Origin: FEN-1219 sp039933105
GTDB lineage: Bacteria; Pseudomonadota; Gammaproteobacteria; Steroidobacterales; Rariloculaceae
Length of the DNA stretch: 64,000 nucleotides
Direction of reading: 5' to 3'
Assembly (NCBI GenBank): GCA_039933105.1
Contig: JBDTOT010000003.1
Span: 62,001 to 126,000 of the forward strand
In this document: positions 1-9,025 of the stretch, in pieces
Numbering within the stretch: position 1 is the stretch's first letter
Layout: every line of letters starts with the position of its first letter
The notes under the pieces: model-generated
Databases searched by the model: none
What the model saw: only the letters and a program-made list of their open reading frames with translations
Told to the model about the DNA's origin: nothing
Translations under genes and position numbers: made by a program

Positions 1-981
1 CTGCTTGACGCGGAACCGTGGGACCTCGCCGTCGCCGTCTTCGGCGAAACGCACCCGGCAGGCCATTACCTGTGGCCCAAGAATTCGTTCGGGCCCGAGG
101 ATCGCGAGGCGAGCGCGTTTGCGCCGATGCTGAATGTCTACGTCGCGATCGATAACGCGATCGGCGAGCTGCGGCGATCTGCCGGGGACGCCGAACTGAT
201 CATCGTCAGCGGCGACGGCGTCCGGCCGAATCACTGCGGCTGGCACCTGCTACCCGACATTCTCGATCGACTCGGCTACACGGTCGCACCCGCGGCGGGC
301 GGTGGGTCCGATCCCGCGGCGCGCTCCGGCTCACTCCTGAGTCGCATCAAGGCCAGTCTCCCGCCCTCGGCACGCCGCTGGATCGCCGATCGCCTCCCGA
401 TGTCCCTGCGCGACAAGATCGGTGCAAGCCTGCAGGCGGCGCGCACGGACTGGAGCCGCAGCCGCGCGTTCACGTTGCCCACCGACCTCGAAGGCTACGT
501 CAGGATCAACTTGAAGGGACGCGAACCGCAGGGCATCGTCGAGCCGGGCGAGCCGTATCGCGCGTTGTGTCAGGAGATCAAGGCGGATCTCGAAAAGCTC
601 AAGAACACCACCACCGGCGAGGCCGCGGTGAAGAAGGTCTGGGTGCGCAACGAAGTGTTCCCCGGCGAAGCTCAGGAGTATCTGCCGGACCTGATCGTGG
701 TCTGGAACGATTCGGCGCCGATCGAATCGATCTCCGGCCCGTCCATCGGGACGATCGCACAGCCGAGCCCGGACCCGCGAACCGGAACGCATTCTCCCCT
801 CGGCTTCTTGCTCGCGCACGGGCCTGGAGTCGCTGCGGGCCGGCACGGGTCGGCCCGCCTCATCGACGTGGCGCCGACGGTGCTGCGGTTGCTCGGAATC
901 GACGGCGCAAGCGGCGCGGACGGCGTCGCCACCCCGGCGCTCGTCGCGGAGTCACCCACGGCCTCGACCAGCTCGCATTGA
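1..981 (+). CDS. Alkaline phosphatase superfamily phosphodiesterase, 5' end outside window
   Basis: The reading frame is open from base 1 and ends in TGA at 979-981, leaving 326 residues of the C-terminal part. It aligns throughout with the complete 526-residue paralog at 2492-4072, so about 190 N-terminal residues lie before the window. Shared landmarks are FGETHPAGHYLW, the VSGDG metal-site region, TDWSRSRAF, the Y-x-R-x-N-L-x-x-R-E-P segment and a C-terminal histidine region. This is the type I phosphodiesterase/nucleotide-pyrophosphatase branch, common in exopolysaccharide loci. The substrate is unknown; a phosphodiester-linked substituent or lipid-phosphate intermediate is a guess. The histidine of the usual S-D-H-G or S-H-G ligand motif is not apparent here. 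The internal ATG at 127 is not a start because homology extends well upstream of it. Confidence 0.9.
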   Translation: MLDAEPWDLAVAVFGETHPAGHYLWPKNSFGPEDREASAFAPMLNVYVAIDNAIGELRRSAGDAELIIVSGDGVRPNHCGWHLLPDILDRLGYTVAPAAGGGSDPAARSGSLLSRIKASLPPSARRWIADRLPMSLRDKIGASLQAARTDWSRSRAFTLPTDLEGYVRINLKGREPQGIVEPGEPYRALCQEIKADLEKLKNTTTGEAAVKKVWVRNEVFPGEAQEYLPDLIVVWNDSAPIESISGPSIGTIAQPSPDPRTGTHSPLGFLLAHGPGVAAGRHGSARLIDVAPTVLRLLGIDGASGADGVATPALVAESPTASTSSH

Positions 982-1007
982 TCCGATTACGGCTATAGGA
1001 AGCAACC

Positions 1008-1409
1008 ATGACGATTCTCTACATCCTGGCGGTTTGGGCTCACATCTTCGCGATGGCGTTTTGGATCGGGGCCATGTTCTTCGCCGATCCACACAGCACG
1101 CGATTCTTCTCTCGGCTCTTCGAACGCAAGCTACGCGGCGTCGGCTGGTATGCCCACGCGGTGTTATGGCCGACCGGGATATTCATGCTGCACTATCGCG
1201 GGATCTCGCTCGGCGACCTGTTCTCGTCTCAGCTGATCTCGACGGGATGGGGCCGCGCGTTGTGGCTGAAAATCATCCTCGTGCTGACCTTGATTGCCTT
1301 CCAGGTGCTCGTCGGCAACCGGCCTTCCAAGCTCAGCTACGCTTATATACTCGTCGCATTCACGATCATCGGTATCTCCGTGAATCTCGTCCGACCCGTG
1401 CTGCTCTAG
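1008..1409 (+). CDS. Small four-helix integral membrane protein, CopD/HemJ-like topology
   Basis: This 133-residue protein has about four hydrophobic helices (near residues 3-23, 47-63, 80-100 and 107-128) and short loops. It starts at ATG 1008 after an AGGA-type ribosome site at 997-1000, 26 bases behind the phosphodiesterase. The N-terminal pattern (W-x-H-x-x-x-x-x-x-W-I-G-A-M-F) resembles the first helix of CopD/DUF2269/HemJ-like proteins, where a histidine in helix 1 can bind heme or metal. No function can be assigned from sequence. Its position between a phosphodiesterase and an oxidoreductase suggests an accessory membrane role in the polysaccharide pathway or in redox support, which is inference. 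Confidence 0.8.
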   Translation: MTILYILAVWAHIFAMAFWIGAMFFADPHSTRFFSRLFERKLRGVGWYAHAVLWPTGIFMLHYRGISLGDLFSSQLISTGWGRALWLKIILVLTLIAFQVLVGNRPSKLSYAYILVAFTIIGISVNLVRPVLL

Positions 1410-1431
1410 CACTACGACGACCTACGGGCTT

Positions 1432-2481
1432 ATGAACAAACCACTCAGACTCCTGCACGTTGGAACCGGCGGCCGCGGAGCTCATTGGCTGGACTTCATC
1501 GCGCAGCGCGACGACGTAACGTCGGTCGCGTGCGTGGACGTCGATGAGCGAGCACTTACCGCGGCGCGCGACAAGTACCGCTGCGAGGGTTTCACGGATC
1601 TCGCTGTGGCTCTCGAACGAGCCGAAGTGGACGGCGTCCTGATAGCCAGCCCGTCTCTGCTGCATGGGCCGCACGCGATCCAGGCTCTCGAGGCCGGCTT
1701 CCCCGTGATGGTCGAGAAGCCGCTCGCCGCCAATCTCGCCGAGGCGGTGACCGTGGTCGAACGGGCCCGCACGCTCGGACGTCCGTTGATGATCGCGGAG
1801 AACTACCGATTCTTCCGCGCCGAGCGGACGGTTCGCAAGTTGCTGGAGTCGTCCGCGATCGGCCGCGTATCGGGAGCCGTCTGCGTCGACCGCCGCGACC
1901 AGCCTTCGAGAGCGCAAGGCTCGTGGGTCAAGCGCATGAAGGAGCCGTTCCTGACGGAGATTGCCGTACATCATTTCGACAGTTTTCGGTATCTGTTCGG
2001 CAACTCTCCCACCAGAGTCTGGACGCGCACGTTCAATCCGCGCGGTAGCGACTACGACGGCAACGGGGCCATGGAGGCGTTGATCGAGCTCCGCGGCGGG
2101 GAAAAGATTCAGTACAGCGGCAGCTTCGTCGGCAGCCGCTATCAGTACAAGCTCAGCATCCGGGGCGACGGCGGAACGATCGAGACGGACCGCTCGCGCG
2201 TGTGGTTGCGCCGCACCGGCGAGCGCAAGCTCAGTCTCGTCGAGCCGGTGCCCATGCCCGACGGCGAGCCGCTCAGATACCCCGCTGCAGGCATGGTTGC
2301 CATGCTCGCGCAGTTTCGGGCGGCCATCGAGCAAGGCACGGAACCGGAAACGAGCGGGCGCGACAACCTCTGGACGTTGGCGATGTTCGAAGCGGCGGGC
2401 CATTCGGCGAGCACCGGCCAGTTCACCGCCATCGACGACGTCTTCGGCGCAGACCTGCGCACGCGCGCCGGCATCGGCTGA
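1432..2481 (+). CDS. Gfo/Idh/MocA family NAD(P)-dependent oxidoreductase
   Basis: The protein has 349 residues, the normal size for this family. The N-terminal Rossmann domain has a glycine-rich loop (VGTGGRGAHW, about residues 9-18) and an acidic residue after strand 2 (CVDVDERAL). The family EKP motif follows (VEKPLAANLAEA, about residues 87-98), then the C-terminal alpha/beta substrate domain with HHFDSFRYL. Members oxidise or reduce sugars, inositols or nucleotide sugars. In polysaccharide loci they often act on UDP-sugars (for example WbpB-type 3-dehydrogenases) or on free sugars. Nothing in the sequence fixes the substrate. It lies 22 bases after the membrane protein and 10 bases before the phosphodiesterase, so cotranscription is likely. 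Confidence 0.92.
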   Translation: MNKPLRLLHVGTGGRGAHWLDFIAQRDDVTSVACVDVDERALTAARDKYRCEGFTDLAVALERAEVDGVLIASPSLLHGPHAIQALEAGFPVMVEKPLAANLAEAVTVVERARTLGRPLMIAENYRFFRAERTVRKLLESSAIGRVSGAVCVDRRDQPSRAQGSWVKRMKEPFLTEIAVHHFDSFRYLFGNSPTRVWTRTFNPRGSDYDGNGAMEALIELRGGEKIQYSGSFVGSRYQYKLSIRGDGGTIETDRSRVWLRRTGERKLSLVEPVPMPDGEPLRYPAAGMVAMLAQFRAAIEQGTEPETSGRDNLWTLAMFEAAGHSASTGQFTAIDDVFGADLRTRAGIG

Positions 2482-2491
2482 AAGGTAAACA

Positions 2492-4072
2492 ATGTCCGAC
2501 TCCCGCCAGTCTCGTCTGATGATGATCGGTCTCGACGCGTGTGACCGCGATTTGATCGACACGTGGTGCGCCTCAGGCGACCTCGAGAACATCGCCAAGC
2601 TTCGAGCCGAGGGCGTATGGCTGCCTCTGCAAACGACGGCCGACGTCGTGCACGTATCCGCATGGCCGTCGATATTCACCGGCACGCCGGCGGATCAGCA
2701 CGGTCTGTATCACGCCTACGTGATGCAGCCCGGCCACCAGACACCGGTAAGGCCCAGGCCGGACAACTGTCCCGTGCCTTTCCTGTGGAAGCTACTCGAC
2801 GATCACGGCAAACGCTGTATCGTCATGGACGCGTTTTTAACGTGCCCTTTGAAGAACTTCTCGGGCATACAGATCGTCGACTGGGGCAGCTGGACGGCAT
2901 TCTGGGATCAAACGATCCTGCCAGAATCCGTCAAGAGCGAGATGCTGGCCCGATTCGGCGCCTATGCGTCCGAAAATCACAGCAAAGTCGGAATGACGCC
3001 TCCCCCGGATCCGGTCGGATTTCGCGACCGACTGCTGAAGTCGGTGGAGACGAAGGCTCGGGCGATCCAGTGGCTCGCCGAGACGCAGCAGTGGGACTTC
3101 TTCCTGGCCGTATTCGGCGAGTGCCACGCGGCGGGTCACTACTTCTGGCATTACCAGGACCCCGCTTACGTTGCGTACGCACGCGACGCGGATGCGCGGC
3201 TGCGCACGGCACTGCGCGATGTCTATGTGGCCCTCGACCGCGCGATCGGCCAAATGGTTCGCTTCGCGGACGACCGAACGACGGTGCTCGTGCTATCCGG
3301 CGACGGTATGGGACCCAACTACAGCGGCTCGCATCTGCTCGAGGAGCTGCTGCAACGCATGCGCCTGCTCAACGACACGCCGCGCGAAGCGACAGCCGGG
3401 GCCGCACCGGCGAGCGCAAAACGCAAGACGAACCTCCTGAGCACGATTCGCGGCCTCGTGCCGCGGGAGTTTCGCGCGGCCGTCTCGCGACATTTGTTGC
3501 CGAGATCGGTCAACGAGCGGCTTAGCCTGCATTGGAAGACGGCGGGCATCGACTGGGCCAGAACCCGGGCATTCGTGATCGAGAACGCCAACGAAGGCTA
3601 TCTCAGACTCAATCTGCGGGATCGCGAGCCCTCCGGCGTGGTGCAACCCGGAGCCGAGTATGCCGAAATCTGCGATCGGCTCGCGGCGACCGCCGCGACC
3701 ATGACCCACCCGGCGACGGGACGGTTGGCGGCCTCCCACGTGTACAAAACCGACGACATCTTCAAAGGGCCGTGCCGTAGCGCGATGCCCGACGTGATCA
3801 TCAACTGGGACCCCGAGGCGTTGGTGACCACCGACCTGCAGACGCAGAACTATGGCGTCATACACAGGGACCAGGCAGCGTACGAAGTGGGCCCCTTCTA
3901 TACCGGAAACCATCGGCCAACCGCGTTTCTCGGCGGGATCGGACCGCGACTTTCTCGCGCCGCCGGCGCTGGCGACGCCAGCATCTTGAGCATCGCTCCG
4001 ACGGCACTCGCGCATCTCGGCGTCGAGCCCGGTGAGCATATGGCGGCACCGATCATCGACGGTCTCACCTAG
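2492..4072 (+). CDS. Alkaline phosphatase family protein (type I phosphodiesterase/nucleotide pyrophosphatase-like)
   Basis: This complete 526-residue protein begins MSDSRQSRLMMIGLDACDRD, which contains the GLD metal-ligand segment. It continues through VSAWPSIFTGTPADQHG (the entry-site loop), FGECHAAGHYFWHYQDP, LSGDGMGPNY and TGNHRPTAF, the last carrying a conserved C-terminal histidine. The fold assignment is firm, but the active site is not canonical. The serine or threonine nucleophile of NPP-type enzymes is not at its usual place before W-P-S, and the S-D-H-G motif reads S-G-D-G. The protein is soluble with no signal peptide, so it should act in the cytoplasm on a phosphodiester substrate or as a non-classical member. 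It is paralogous to 1-981 and to the fragment at 52498-53004. Confidence 0.9.
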   Translation: MSDSRQSRLMMIGLDACDRDLIDTWCASGDLENIAKLRAEGVWLPLQTTADVVHVSAWPSIFTGTPADQHGLYHAYVMQPGHQTPVRPRPDNCPVPFLWKLLDDHGKRCIVMDAFLTCPLKNFSGIQIVDWGSWTAFWDQTILPESVKSEMLARFGAYASENHSKVGMTPPPDPVGFRDRLLKSVETKARAIQWLAETQQWDFFLAVFGECHAAGHYFWHYQDPAYVAYARDADARLRTALRDVYVALDRAIGQMVRFADDRTTVLVLSGDGMGPNYSGSHLLEELLQRMRLLNDTPREATAGAAPASAKRKTNLLSTIRGLVPREFRAAVSRHLLPRSVNERLSLHWKTAGIDWARTRAFVIENANEGYLRLNLRDREPSGVVQPGAEYAEICDRLAATAATMTHPATGRLAASHVYKTDDIFKGPCRSAMPDVIINWDPEALVTTDLQTQNYGVIHRDQAAYEVGPFYTGNHRPTAFLGGIGPRLSRAAGAGDASILSIAPTALAHLGVEPGEHMAAPIIDGLT

Positions 4073-4090
4073 CCAGACGGTGATACCACA

Positions 4091-5227
4091 ATGAAGAGCC
4101 CCGAATCACGCCGAATCACGCCGGCAAGCCTGTTGCAGGCATTGGGCCTGGCCGTGGCCGGTCTCGCGGCGGCTCTCGTCCTCGCGGAGTTGATGCTACG
4201 GCTGGTCCCGCAGGCGCTGCCGGTAGCGCTCCAGATCGCGTTGTCGACCGGCACCGACGGCGGCCAGGTGGCCGATCCCGTGATCGGCAACCGGTTGCCG
4301 CCGAATACCACCGGCGCGATCCGGACCCAGGATTTCGTGCAAGAGTACCGTACCGACTCGCACGGCTTCCGTAACGAGGAACCCTGGCCAGAGCAAGCCG
4401 ACATCGTCGTGATCGGCGATTCCCTCGTATTCGGCTACGGCGTAAAGCTCGAGCAGGCCTGGCCCCAGCGGCTCGCGCAGCTTCTCGGCAGGAACGTCGT
4501 CAACCTGGGATTGATCGGCGCGGGTCCGCAGCAGTTCCTGCGGATCTACCAGGCCGTTGCGGAACCGCTGAACCCTCGGCTGATCGTCGTTGGAATGTTC
4601 CCTCGCAACGACTTCTGGGACGCCAACCTGTTCGACCAATGGCTCAAACAAGGTGCGCAAGGCAACTACATGCGCTGGCGCGACGGCGGCCGGTCCAATC
4701 CAAACTGGCGACAACCGCGTCAGTTACTGCGGCAATGGCTGAACTCCCACAGCTACCTCTACGGGCTGATTCGGTTTGCGGGTTCGGCGTCGAGGTCACG
4801 CGCCCACCCGGTGCCTCTCGAGTGGCATGGCACGACGCTCCAGCTCGCGCCCGGCGATTTTGCCCATGCGACGGAACATGACAACCCAGCGGACCCCGTG
4901 TTCGCACTCGCGATCCAGGAGCTGGTCGGCCTGCGCGAAGCCGCCGCGAAACGAGGCGCGAAGGTCCTGGTCGTGCTCCAGCCCAGCAAGGAAGAAACCT
5001 ATATGCCGCTGGCCGGCGGCTCGGTCGCGGACGCCAGCGCTCCGGTCGTTGCCGCGCTCGACAAGGCGGGGATCGAGCACCTGGATCTCGGCCCCGTTTT
5101 CCGTGAACGCGCGGCCGCCGGCGACGTGCTGTTCTTCCCCACCGACGGCCATCCCAACGCCGACGGCTATCGCCTGACGGCCACGGTCGTCGCGCAGCGA
5201 ATCGCCGAATCCGACGCACGGCCGTGA
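4091..5227 (+). CDS. SGNH/GDSL-type hydrolase with N-terminal membrane anchor
   Basis: The 378-residue protein has one hydrophobic helix near residues 16-36, so the catalytic domain is probably periplasmic. The catalytic serine lies in IGDSLVFGYGV (block I), followed by a GAGP loop, an N-D pair in GMFPRNDFWD, and the C-terminal D-x-H in PTDGHPNADGY. Such SGNH proteins in polysaccharide loci are usually O-acetyl esterases or acetyl-modification proteins (AlgX/AlgJ-like), and the exact acyl substrate is unknown. It follows the phosphodiesterase by 18 bases. A diverged paralog with the same architecture is at 10628-11746. A tandem copy of CGAATCACGC occurs near its start codon, with no evident role. 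Confidence 0.88.
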   Translation: MKSPESRRITPASLLQALGLAVAGLAAALVLAELMLRLVPQALPVALQIALSTGTDGGQVADPVIGNRLPPNTTGAIRTQDFVQEYRTDSHGFRNEEPWPEQADIVVIGDSLVFGYGVKLEQAWPQRLAQLLGRNVVNLGLIGAGPQQFLRIYQAVAEPLNPRLIVVGMFPRNDFWDANLFDQWLKQGAQGNYMRWRDGGRSNPNWRQPRQLLRQWLNSHSYLYGLIRFAGSASRSRAHPVPLEWHGTTLQLAPGDFAHATEHDNPADPVFALAIQELVGLREAAAKRGAKVLVVLQPSKEETYMPLAGGSVADASAPVVAALDKAGIEHLDLGPVFRERAAAGDVLFFPTDGHPNADGYRLTATVVAQRIAESDARP

Positions 5228-5261
5228 TTTCCGTGATGCCGTCGGCGTAGTTGGCCCGGCA

Positions 5262-5288
5262 TTACCGCTATCTTTCCTGGGCTATAAT
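5262..5288 (+). promoter_or_regulatory. Candidate sigma70-type promoter in a 90-bp intergenic gap
   Basis: A perfect TATAAT is at 5283-5288, about 30 bases before the ATG of the GT2 gene. A weak -35-like TTACCG is at 5262-5267, 15 bases upstream. The 5228-5317 gap is the largest in the first 15 kb of this co-directional run, so an internal promoter is plausible. The -35 is poor, so the call rests mainly on the -10 and the gap. Confidence 0.4.
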
Positions 5289-5317
5289 TTCCGCATCTCG
5301 ACGGAACCACGTATCCA

Positions 5318-6289
5318 ATGAAGATCGATATCTCGATAGTGATGCCGGTTCTCAACGAACGAGAGAGCCTGTTGCAGCTTCATGAGGAGCTGCGAACGAC
5401 ACTCGATGGCATCACCTCCGCTTATGAGCTGGTGTTCGTCGATGACGGCAGCACCGACGGCTCGACCGAACTGCTTCGCGATCTCGCGCAACGCGATCCG
5501 CAAGTGGTTCTCGTGGAAATGCGTAGACGCTTTGGAAAAGCGACGGCGCTGCAGGCCGGGTTCGGGTTGGTACAAGGCACCATCGTCTTCACGTTGGACG
5601 CCGACCTGCAGGACGATCCAAAAGAAATCCCGCGGTTCCTGGCTGAGCTCGACAAAGGGTTCGACCTCGTTACCGGTTGGAAGCTGGACCGCCAGGATCC
5701 GATTTCCAAAACGTTGCCGTCGAAACTGTTCAACGCCGTGACATCGTTCGTGGGAGGTTTGAAGCTGCGTGACTACAACTGCGGTTTCAAAGCTTACCGT
5801 CGCGAGGTCGTGGAACGGCTCGACATCTACGGCGAACTGTATCGCTACATCCCGCTAATAGTGCACTCGAAAGGGTTCCTCGTCGGCGAGATCCCGGTCT
5901 CTCATCGGCCGAGAGTTTTCGGCAAGTCCAAGTACGGCCTGGAACGATTCATGCGCGGGGCGCTGGATCTTTTCACCATCAGCTTTCTCGCCACGTTCCG
6001 AAAACGCCCATTGCACCTTTTCGGCCCTATCGGCCTCGCAGTCGGAGCGCTCGGCATCGCAATCGATACTTATCTCGCGGTGTTGTGGTTCATGGGCCAG
6101 GGGATCGGCGAGAGGCCGCTGCTGATGCTCGGCACGTTGATGATCATCGTCGGCGTGCAGATTCTGATCTTCGGTTTGCTCGGCGAGATGATCACGTCGA
6201 CTACCCACCAAGCGTCGGAGGCCGCGGCCCTGATACGGCGCGTAACCCGCGGCGCGGAGCAACGCGCCGGCGCAGTACGATCCGCCTAG
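5318..6289 (+). CDS. GT2 glycosyltransferase, DPM1/GtrB-like with C-terminal membrane helices
   Basis: The protein has 323 residues. The GT-A domain has the family signatures VMPVLNERESL near the N-terminus, VFVDDGSTDGS (nucleotide-binding aspartates) and the DxD-containing TLDADLQDDPKEIP around residue 94. NCGFKAYRREV is the polyprenyl-phosphate-type acceptor region. Two C-terminal transmembrane helices (about residues 230-255 and 265-290) match the GtrB/ArnC/DPM1 architecture. Such enzymes transfer a sugar from a nucleotide sugar to undecaprenyl phosphate on the cytoplasmic side, and GT39-type enzymes then use the lipid-linked sugar in the periplasm. Candidate partners are the GT39-like proteins at 15757 and 49774. 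The substrate sugar is not readable from sequence. Confidence 0.92.
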   Translation: MKIDISIVMPVLNERESLLQLHEELRTTLDGITSAYELVFVDDGSTDGSTELLRDLAQRDPQVVLVEMRRRFGKATALQAGFGLVQGTIVFTLDADLQDDPKEIPRFLAELDKGFDLVTGWKLDRQDPISKTLPSKLFNAVTSFVGGLKLRDYNCGFKAYRREVVERLDIYGELYRYIPLIVHSKGFLVGEIPVSHRPRVFGKSKYGLERFMRGALDLFTISFLATFRKRPLHLFGPIGLAVGALGIAIDTYLAVLWFMGQGIGERPLLMLGTLMIIVGVQILIFGLLGEMITSTTHQASEAAALIRRVTRGAEQRAGAVRSA

Positions 6290-6299
6290 ACGCGCCGCC

Positions 6300-7754
6300 A
6301 TGGCCGCACCCCAACGAGGCTCGTCGGGCGCGGCCCGCGGCACGATCCAGATCTTCGCCGGGCGAATGTTCTTCCTGGCCTCCGGTTACCTCATCACGAT
6401 CATCCTTGCGCGCAACATGGGGCCGGCCGAGTACGGAACCTACGGGCTGATCATTTCGCTCCTCGTCTGGCTTGAAGGCTTCATGGGGCTCGGCGTCGCG
6501 CAGGCCGCGATGCTGACGATTCCGGGCTCGAGCAACGCGGCGCAGATCGCGCAGGCCGTTCGTATCATCATTTGTACGATGGCCCTCGTGCTGTTCGCCG
6601 CGTGCTGGATACTGGCGCCGTGGGGTGCGGCCTTCTTCAAGCTCGAATACGGCGCGACACAGTTCAGGATAGCCGTAGCCGACCTGCCCTTCTTCGGGCT
6701 GTTTCTCGCCTACCAGGGCACCCTGCAGGGATACGAGAGATACGGCTCCATCGCCATTGGGCTCATCGTTTACGCGTCGACCAAGCTCCTCGGCACGCTG
6801 TTGCTGTTCTTCGTCGGATTCAGCGTAGAGGCGGCATTGGTGGTCAACGTCGTGACCACGGTCGCGGCACTGGTGTATTTCGTCGCCGCCGAGCGCCCGT
6901 CCTTCACGATCCCGGCACGCGCTTTCGTATACCAGCTCATGTCCATAGCGTTGCCGATCGCGATATTCGACTTCACGTTTCAGCTCGTCACATCGGCACA
7001 CATGTGGCTGCTGAAACGCATAGGCGACACGCCGGACGTAGTCATTGGCTACTACGCGGCCGCATTGAACGTCGCGCGACTACCCACGATGATCGCAACG
7101 GTTCTCAGCGGCATCGTCCTGGCTTCCATCTCTGCCGCCCTGGCAGCCGACGACAAAGCGCGGGCGCACCGCTACGTTCAGAGCGCAAGCCGATTTACCT
7201 TCGTAGTTCTGGCGCCGGTGTGTGTTTTCGGAGCGCTGCAGGCGAAAGAGATCATGCTTTTGATGTACTCGGACGCTTACGTGGACAGCGCAAGTTTCTT
7301 CGTGCCGCTCCTGCTGGGTTGCGGGATGCTGTCGTTGCTGCTCACGATGCTGAATTGCCTGATCGCAGCCAAACGCCGCTACCTGGCTGCCGCCATCCTC
7401 GTCGCCATGCTGCCCACACTTCTGGTGCTCGGCGTTGCGCTGACCTCCACCTTCGGCCCCGTCGGGGCCGCGCATTCGTTTCTGGCGACGACTACTGCCG
7501 GGGCGATCGTGAGCGTGATCGTCGTGCACCGGTATTTCGGCAACCCGGCGCGCCTCGCGATGCTGCTGCGCGTCACCGTCGCGACCGGGCTGGTGTCGAT
7601 CCTGGGAGTCTTTCTGCACTTGCCGGGGCTTGGGGTTCTGCTCGTGCTGGCGATACTCCAGTGTGCGTACTGGATACTGCTCGTGCTGTTCAAGGAGCTC
7701 GGCAAGGAAGATCTCAGGCCGTTCGCGGTGTGGCAAACGGGTCGAGCCCGGTGA
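6300..7754 (+). CDS. Polysaccharide flippase, MOP superfamily (Wzx-like)
   Basis: The 484-residue protein is hydrophobic throughout with about 12-14 predicted helices. It begins with a short polar stretch and the family-typical N-terminus GRMFFLASGYLITIILARNMGPAEYGTYGL (only part of which is diagnostic: a helix followed by the G-P-x-E-Y-G-x-Y motif). Wzx proteins flip undecaprenyl-diphosphate-linked oligosaccharides across the inner membrane. It starts 10 bases after the GT2 gene and its stop overlaps the GTG start of the next gene (GTGA), so translation is probably coupled. It is one of four flippases in the window, with others at 22117, 53007 and 59602. Confidence 0.92.
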   Translation: MAAPQRGSSGAARGTIQIFAGRMFFLASGYLITIILARNMGPAEYGTYGLIISLLVWLEGFMGLGVAQAAMLTIPGSSNAAQIAQAVRIIICTMALVLFAACWILAPWGAAFFKLEYGATQFRIAVADLPFFGLFLAYQGTLQGYERYGSIAIGLIVYASTKLLGTLLLFFVGFSVEAALVVNVVTTVAALVYFVAAERPSFTIPARAFVYQLMSIALPIAIFDFTFQLVTSAHMWLLKRIGDTPDVVIGYYAAALNVARLPTMIATVLSGIVLASISAALAADDKARAHRYVQSASRFTFVVLAPVCVFGALQAKEIMLLMYSDAYVDSASFFVPLLLGCGMLSLLLTMLNCLIAAKRRYLAAAILVAMLPTLLVLGVALTSTFGPVGAAHSFLATTTAGAIVSVIVVHRYFGNPARLAMLLRVTVATGLVSILGVFLHLPGLGVLLVLAILQCAYWILLVLFKELGKEDLRPFAVWQTGRAR

Positions 7755-9025
7755 CCACTCGGGGACGACTGGCTCGATTTCCTCAGGGGTTTTTGTGGGG
7801 TGCCGCGACCGCAGCCCACCAGGTCGAAGGCGGCAACCATTGGAACGACTGGTGGGAGTATGAGCAGGCGGGTCGATTGCCGTACGCGTCGGGCGACTGT
7901 TGCAAGCACTTCGAGCTCTTCGACCAGGACTTCGACCTGGCTCGATCTCTCGGCCACAATTGCCATCGATTCTCGATCGAGTGGAGCCGAGTCGAACCGC
8001 GCGCGGGCCAATGGAATGACGCTGCGCTACGCCACTACGGCGAAGTAATCCGCTCGCTGCAGCAACACGGCCTGGAGCCCGTCGTGACCCTTCATCACTT
8101 CACGAACCCGGCATGGTTCACACGCAACGGAGGCTGGCAGCAAAGCGATGCCGCTCGACAGTTCAGCCGCTTCGTCGAGCGCTCGATCGAGCACCTGCCC
8201 GGCGTTCGGTACTGGATCACGATCAACGAGCCCACCGTGCTGGCGGTGCAGGGATACATCAACGGGGAATGGCCGCCGCTCTATCGGCGCTCCTGGTGGA
8301 AGGCGGTTCGCGTGTTACGCAACCTGGCCGCCGCGCACCTGGCAGCACGCGCCGCGATCAAGAAGGCGAACCCGGGCGCGCTGGTCGGTTTCGCACACAA
8401 CGCCCAGATAACTCTGCCATGCAACCCTCGAAAAGTTCGCGACAGATTCGCGGCGCATCTTTGGGACCAGTGGCGAAACCGGCTCTTCTTTCGACTCCTC
8501 GGCTGCCGGCTCGGCGAAGCGGCTGCCAACGCGCGACGCCTCGACTTCATCGGCATCAACTACTACACGCGCAGCTTCGTCACCACCGACACGTTCGGTC
8601 CGAGCGCGTTGCTCGGCCGAACCTGCAAGCGTGCTCATCATCCGGAGCAGGGCCCGTATAGCATGGTTGGCTGGGAAGTTTTCCCCCGCGGTCTTGGTAG
8701 CGTGCTGGATCGATTCTCCGAATACGGCCTACCGCTGTTCGTGACCGAGAACGGCATCGCCACCGAAGACGACGACCTGCGCCGCGTATTCCTGGAACAA
8801 CACCTGCAGGTGCTTGGCGAGAGCATCGAATCCGGGGCGCCGATTCTGGGCTACATGCACTGGAGCCTCATCGACAATTACGAATGGTCGCTGGGAACAC
8901 GGCCGCGGTTCGGGCTGGCCGCCGTGGACTACGCAACGCAGCAACGCACGCCTCGCGAATCGGCCCGCGTCCTGCAACGCTACGCGACGGCCGGACGCAG
9001 CGGTGGATACAGTGACGATCATTGA
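7751..9025 (+). CDS. Glycoside hydrolase family 1 (beta-glucosidase-like)
   Basis: The start is the GTG at 7751, which overlaps the flippase stop as GTGA and gives 424 residues. The upstream open frame belongs to the flippase's other reading frame. Homology begins at once with RFPQGFLWGAATAAHQVEGG, the GH1 N-terminus. The acid/base glutamate is in TINEP (about residue 160) and the nucleophile in VTENG (about residue 333). GINYYTRS and GYMHWSLIDNYEW are further GH1 signatures. There is no signal peptide, so it is probably cytoplasmic. GH1 enzymes cleave beta-glycosides or transglycosylate. Inside a polysaccharide operon it may recycle aborted oligosaccharides or process a glycoside intermediate, which is inference. 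Confidence 0.93.
   Translation: MTTRGRLARFPQGFLWGAATAAHQVEGGNHWNDWWEYEQAGRLPYASGDCCKHFELFDQDFDLARSLGHNCHRFSIEWSRVEPRAGQWNDAALRHYGEVIRSLQQHGLEPVVTLHHFTNPAWFTRNGGWQQSDAARQFSRFVERSIEHLPGVRYWITINEPTVLAVQGYINGEWPPLYRRSWWKAVRVLRNLAAAHLAARAAIKKANPGALVGFAHNAQITLPCNPRKVRDRFAAHLWDQWRNRLFFRLLGCRLGEAAANARRLDFIGINYYTRSFVTTDTFGPSALLGRTCKRAHHPEQGPYSMVGWEVFPRGLGSVLDRFSEYGLPLFVTENGIATEDDDLRRVFLEQHLQVLGESIESGAPILGYMHWSLIDNYEWSLGTRPRFGLAAVDYATQQRTPRESARVLQRYATAGRSGGYSDDH

Noticed and set aside
1366..2685. Long minus-strand open frame of 439 residues
   Set aside because: It is antisense to the Gfo/Idh/MocA gene and the phosphodiesterase start, rich in A, R and H, and has no family motif; typical shadow of a high-GC gene.
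6572..7750. Possible 393-residue N-terminal extension of the GH1 protein
   Set aside because: The frame overlaps the flippase and has no homology. GH1 homology begins right after GTG 7751, which overlaps the flippase stop.
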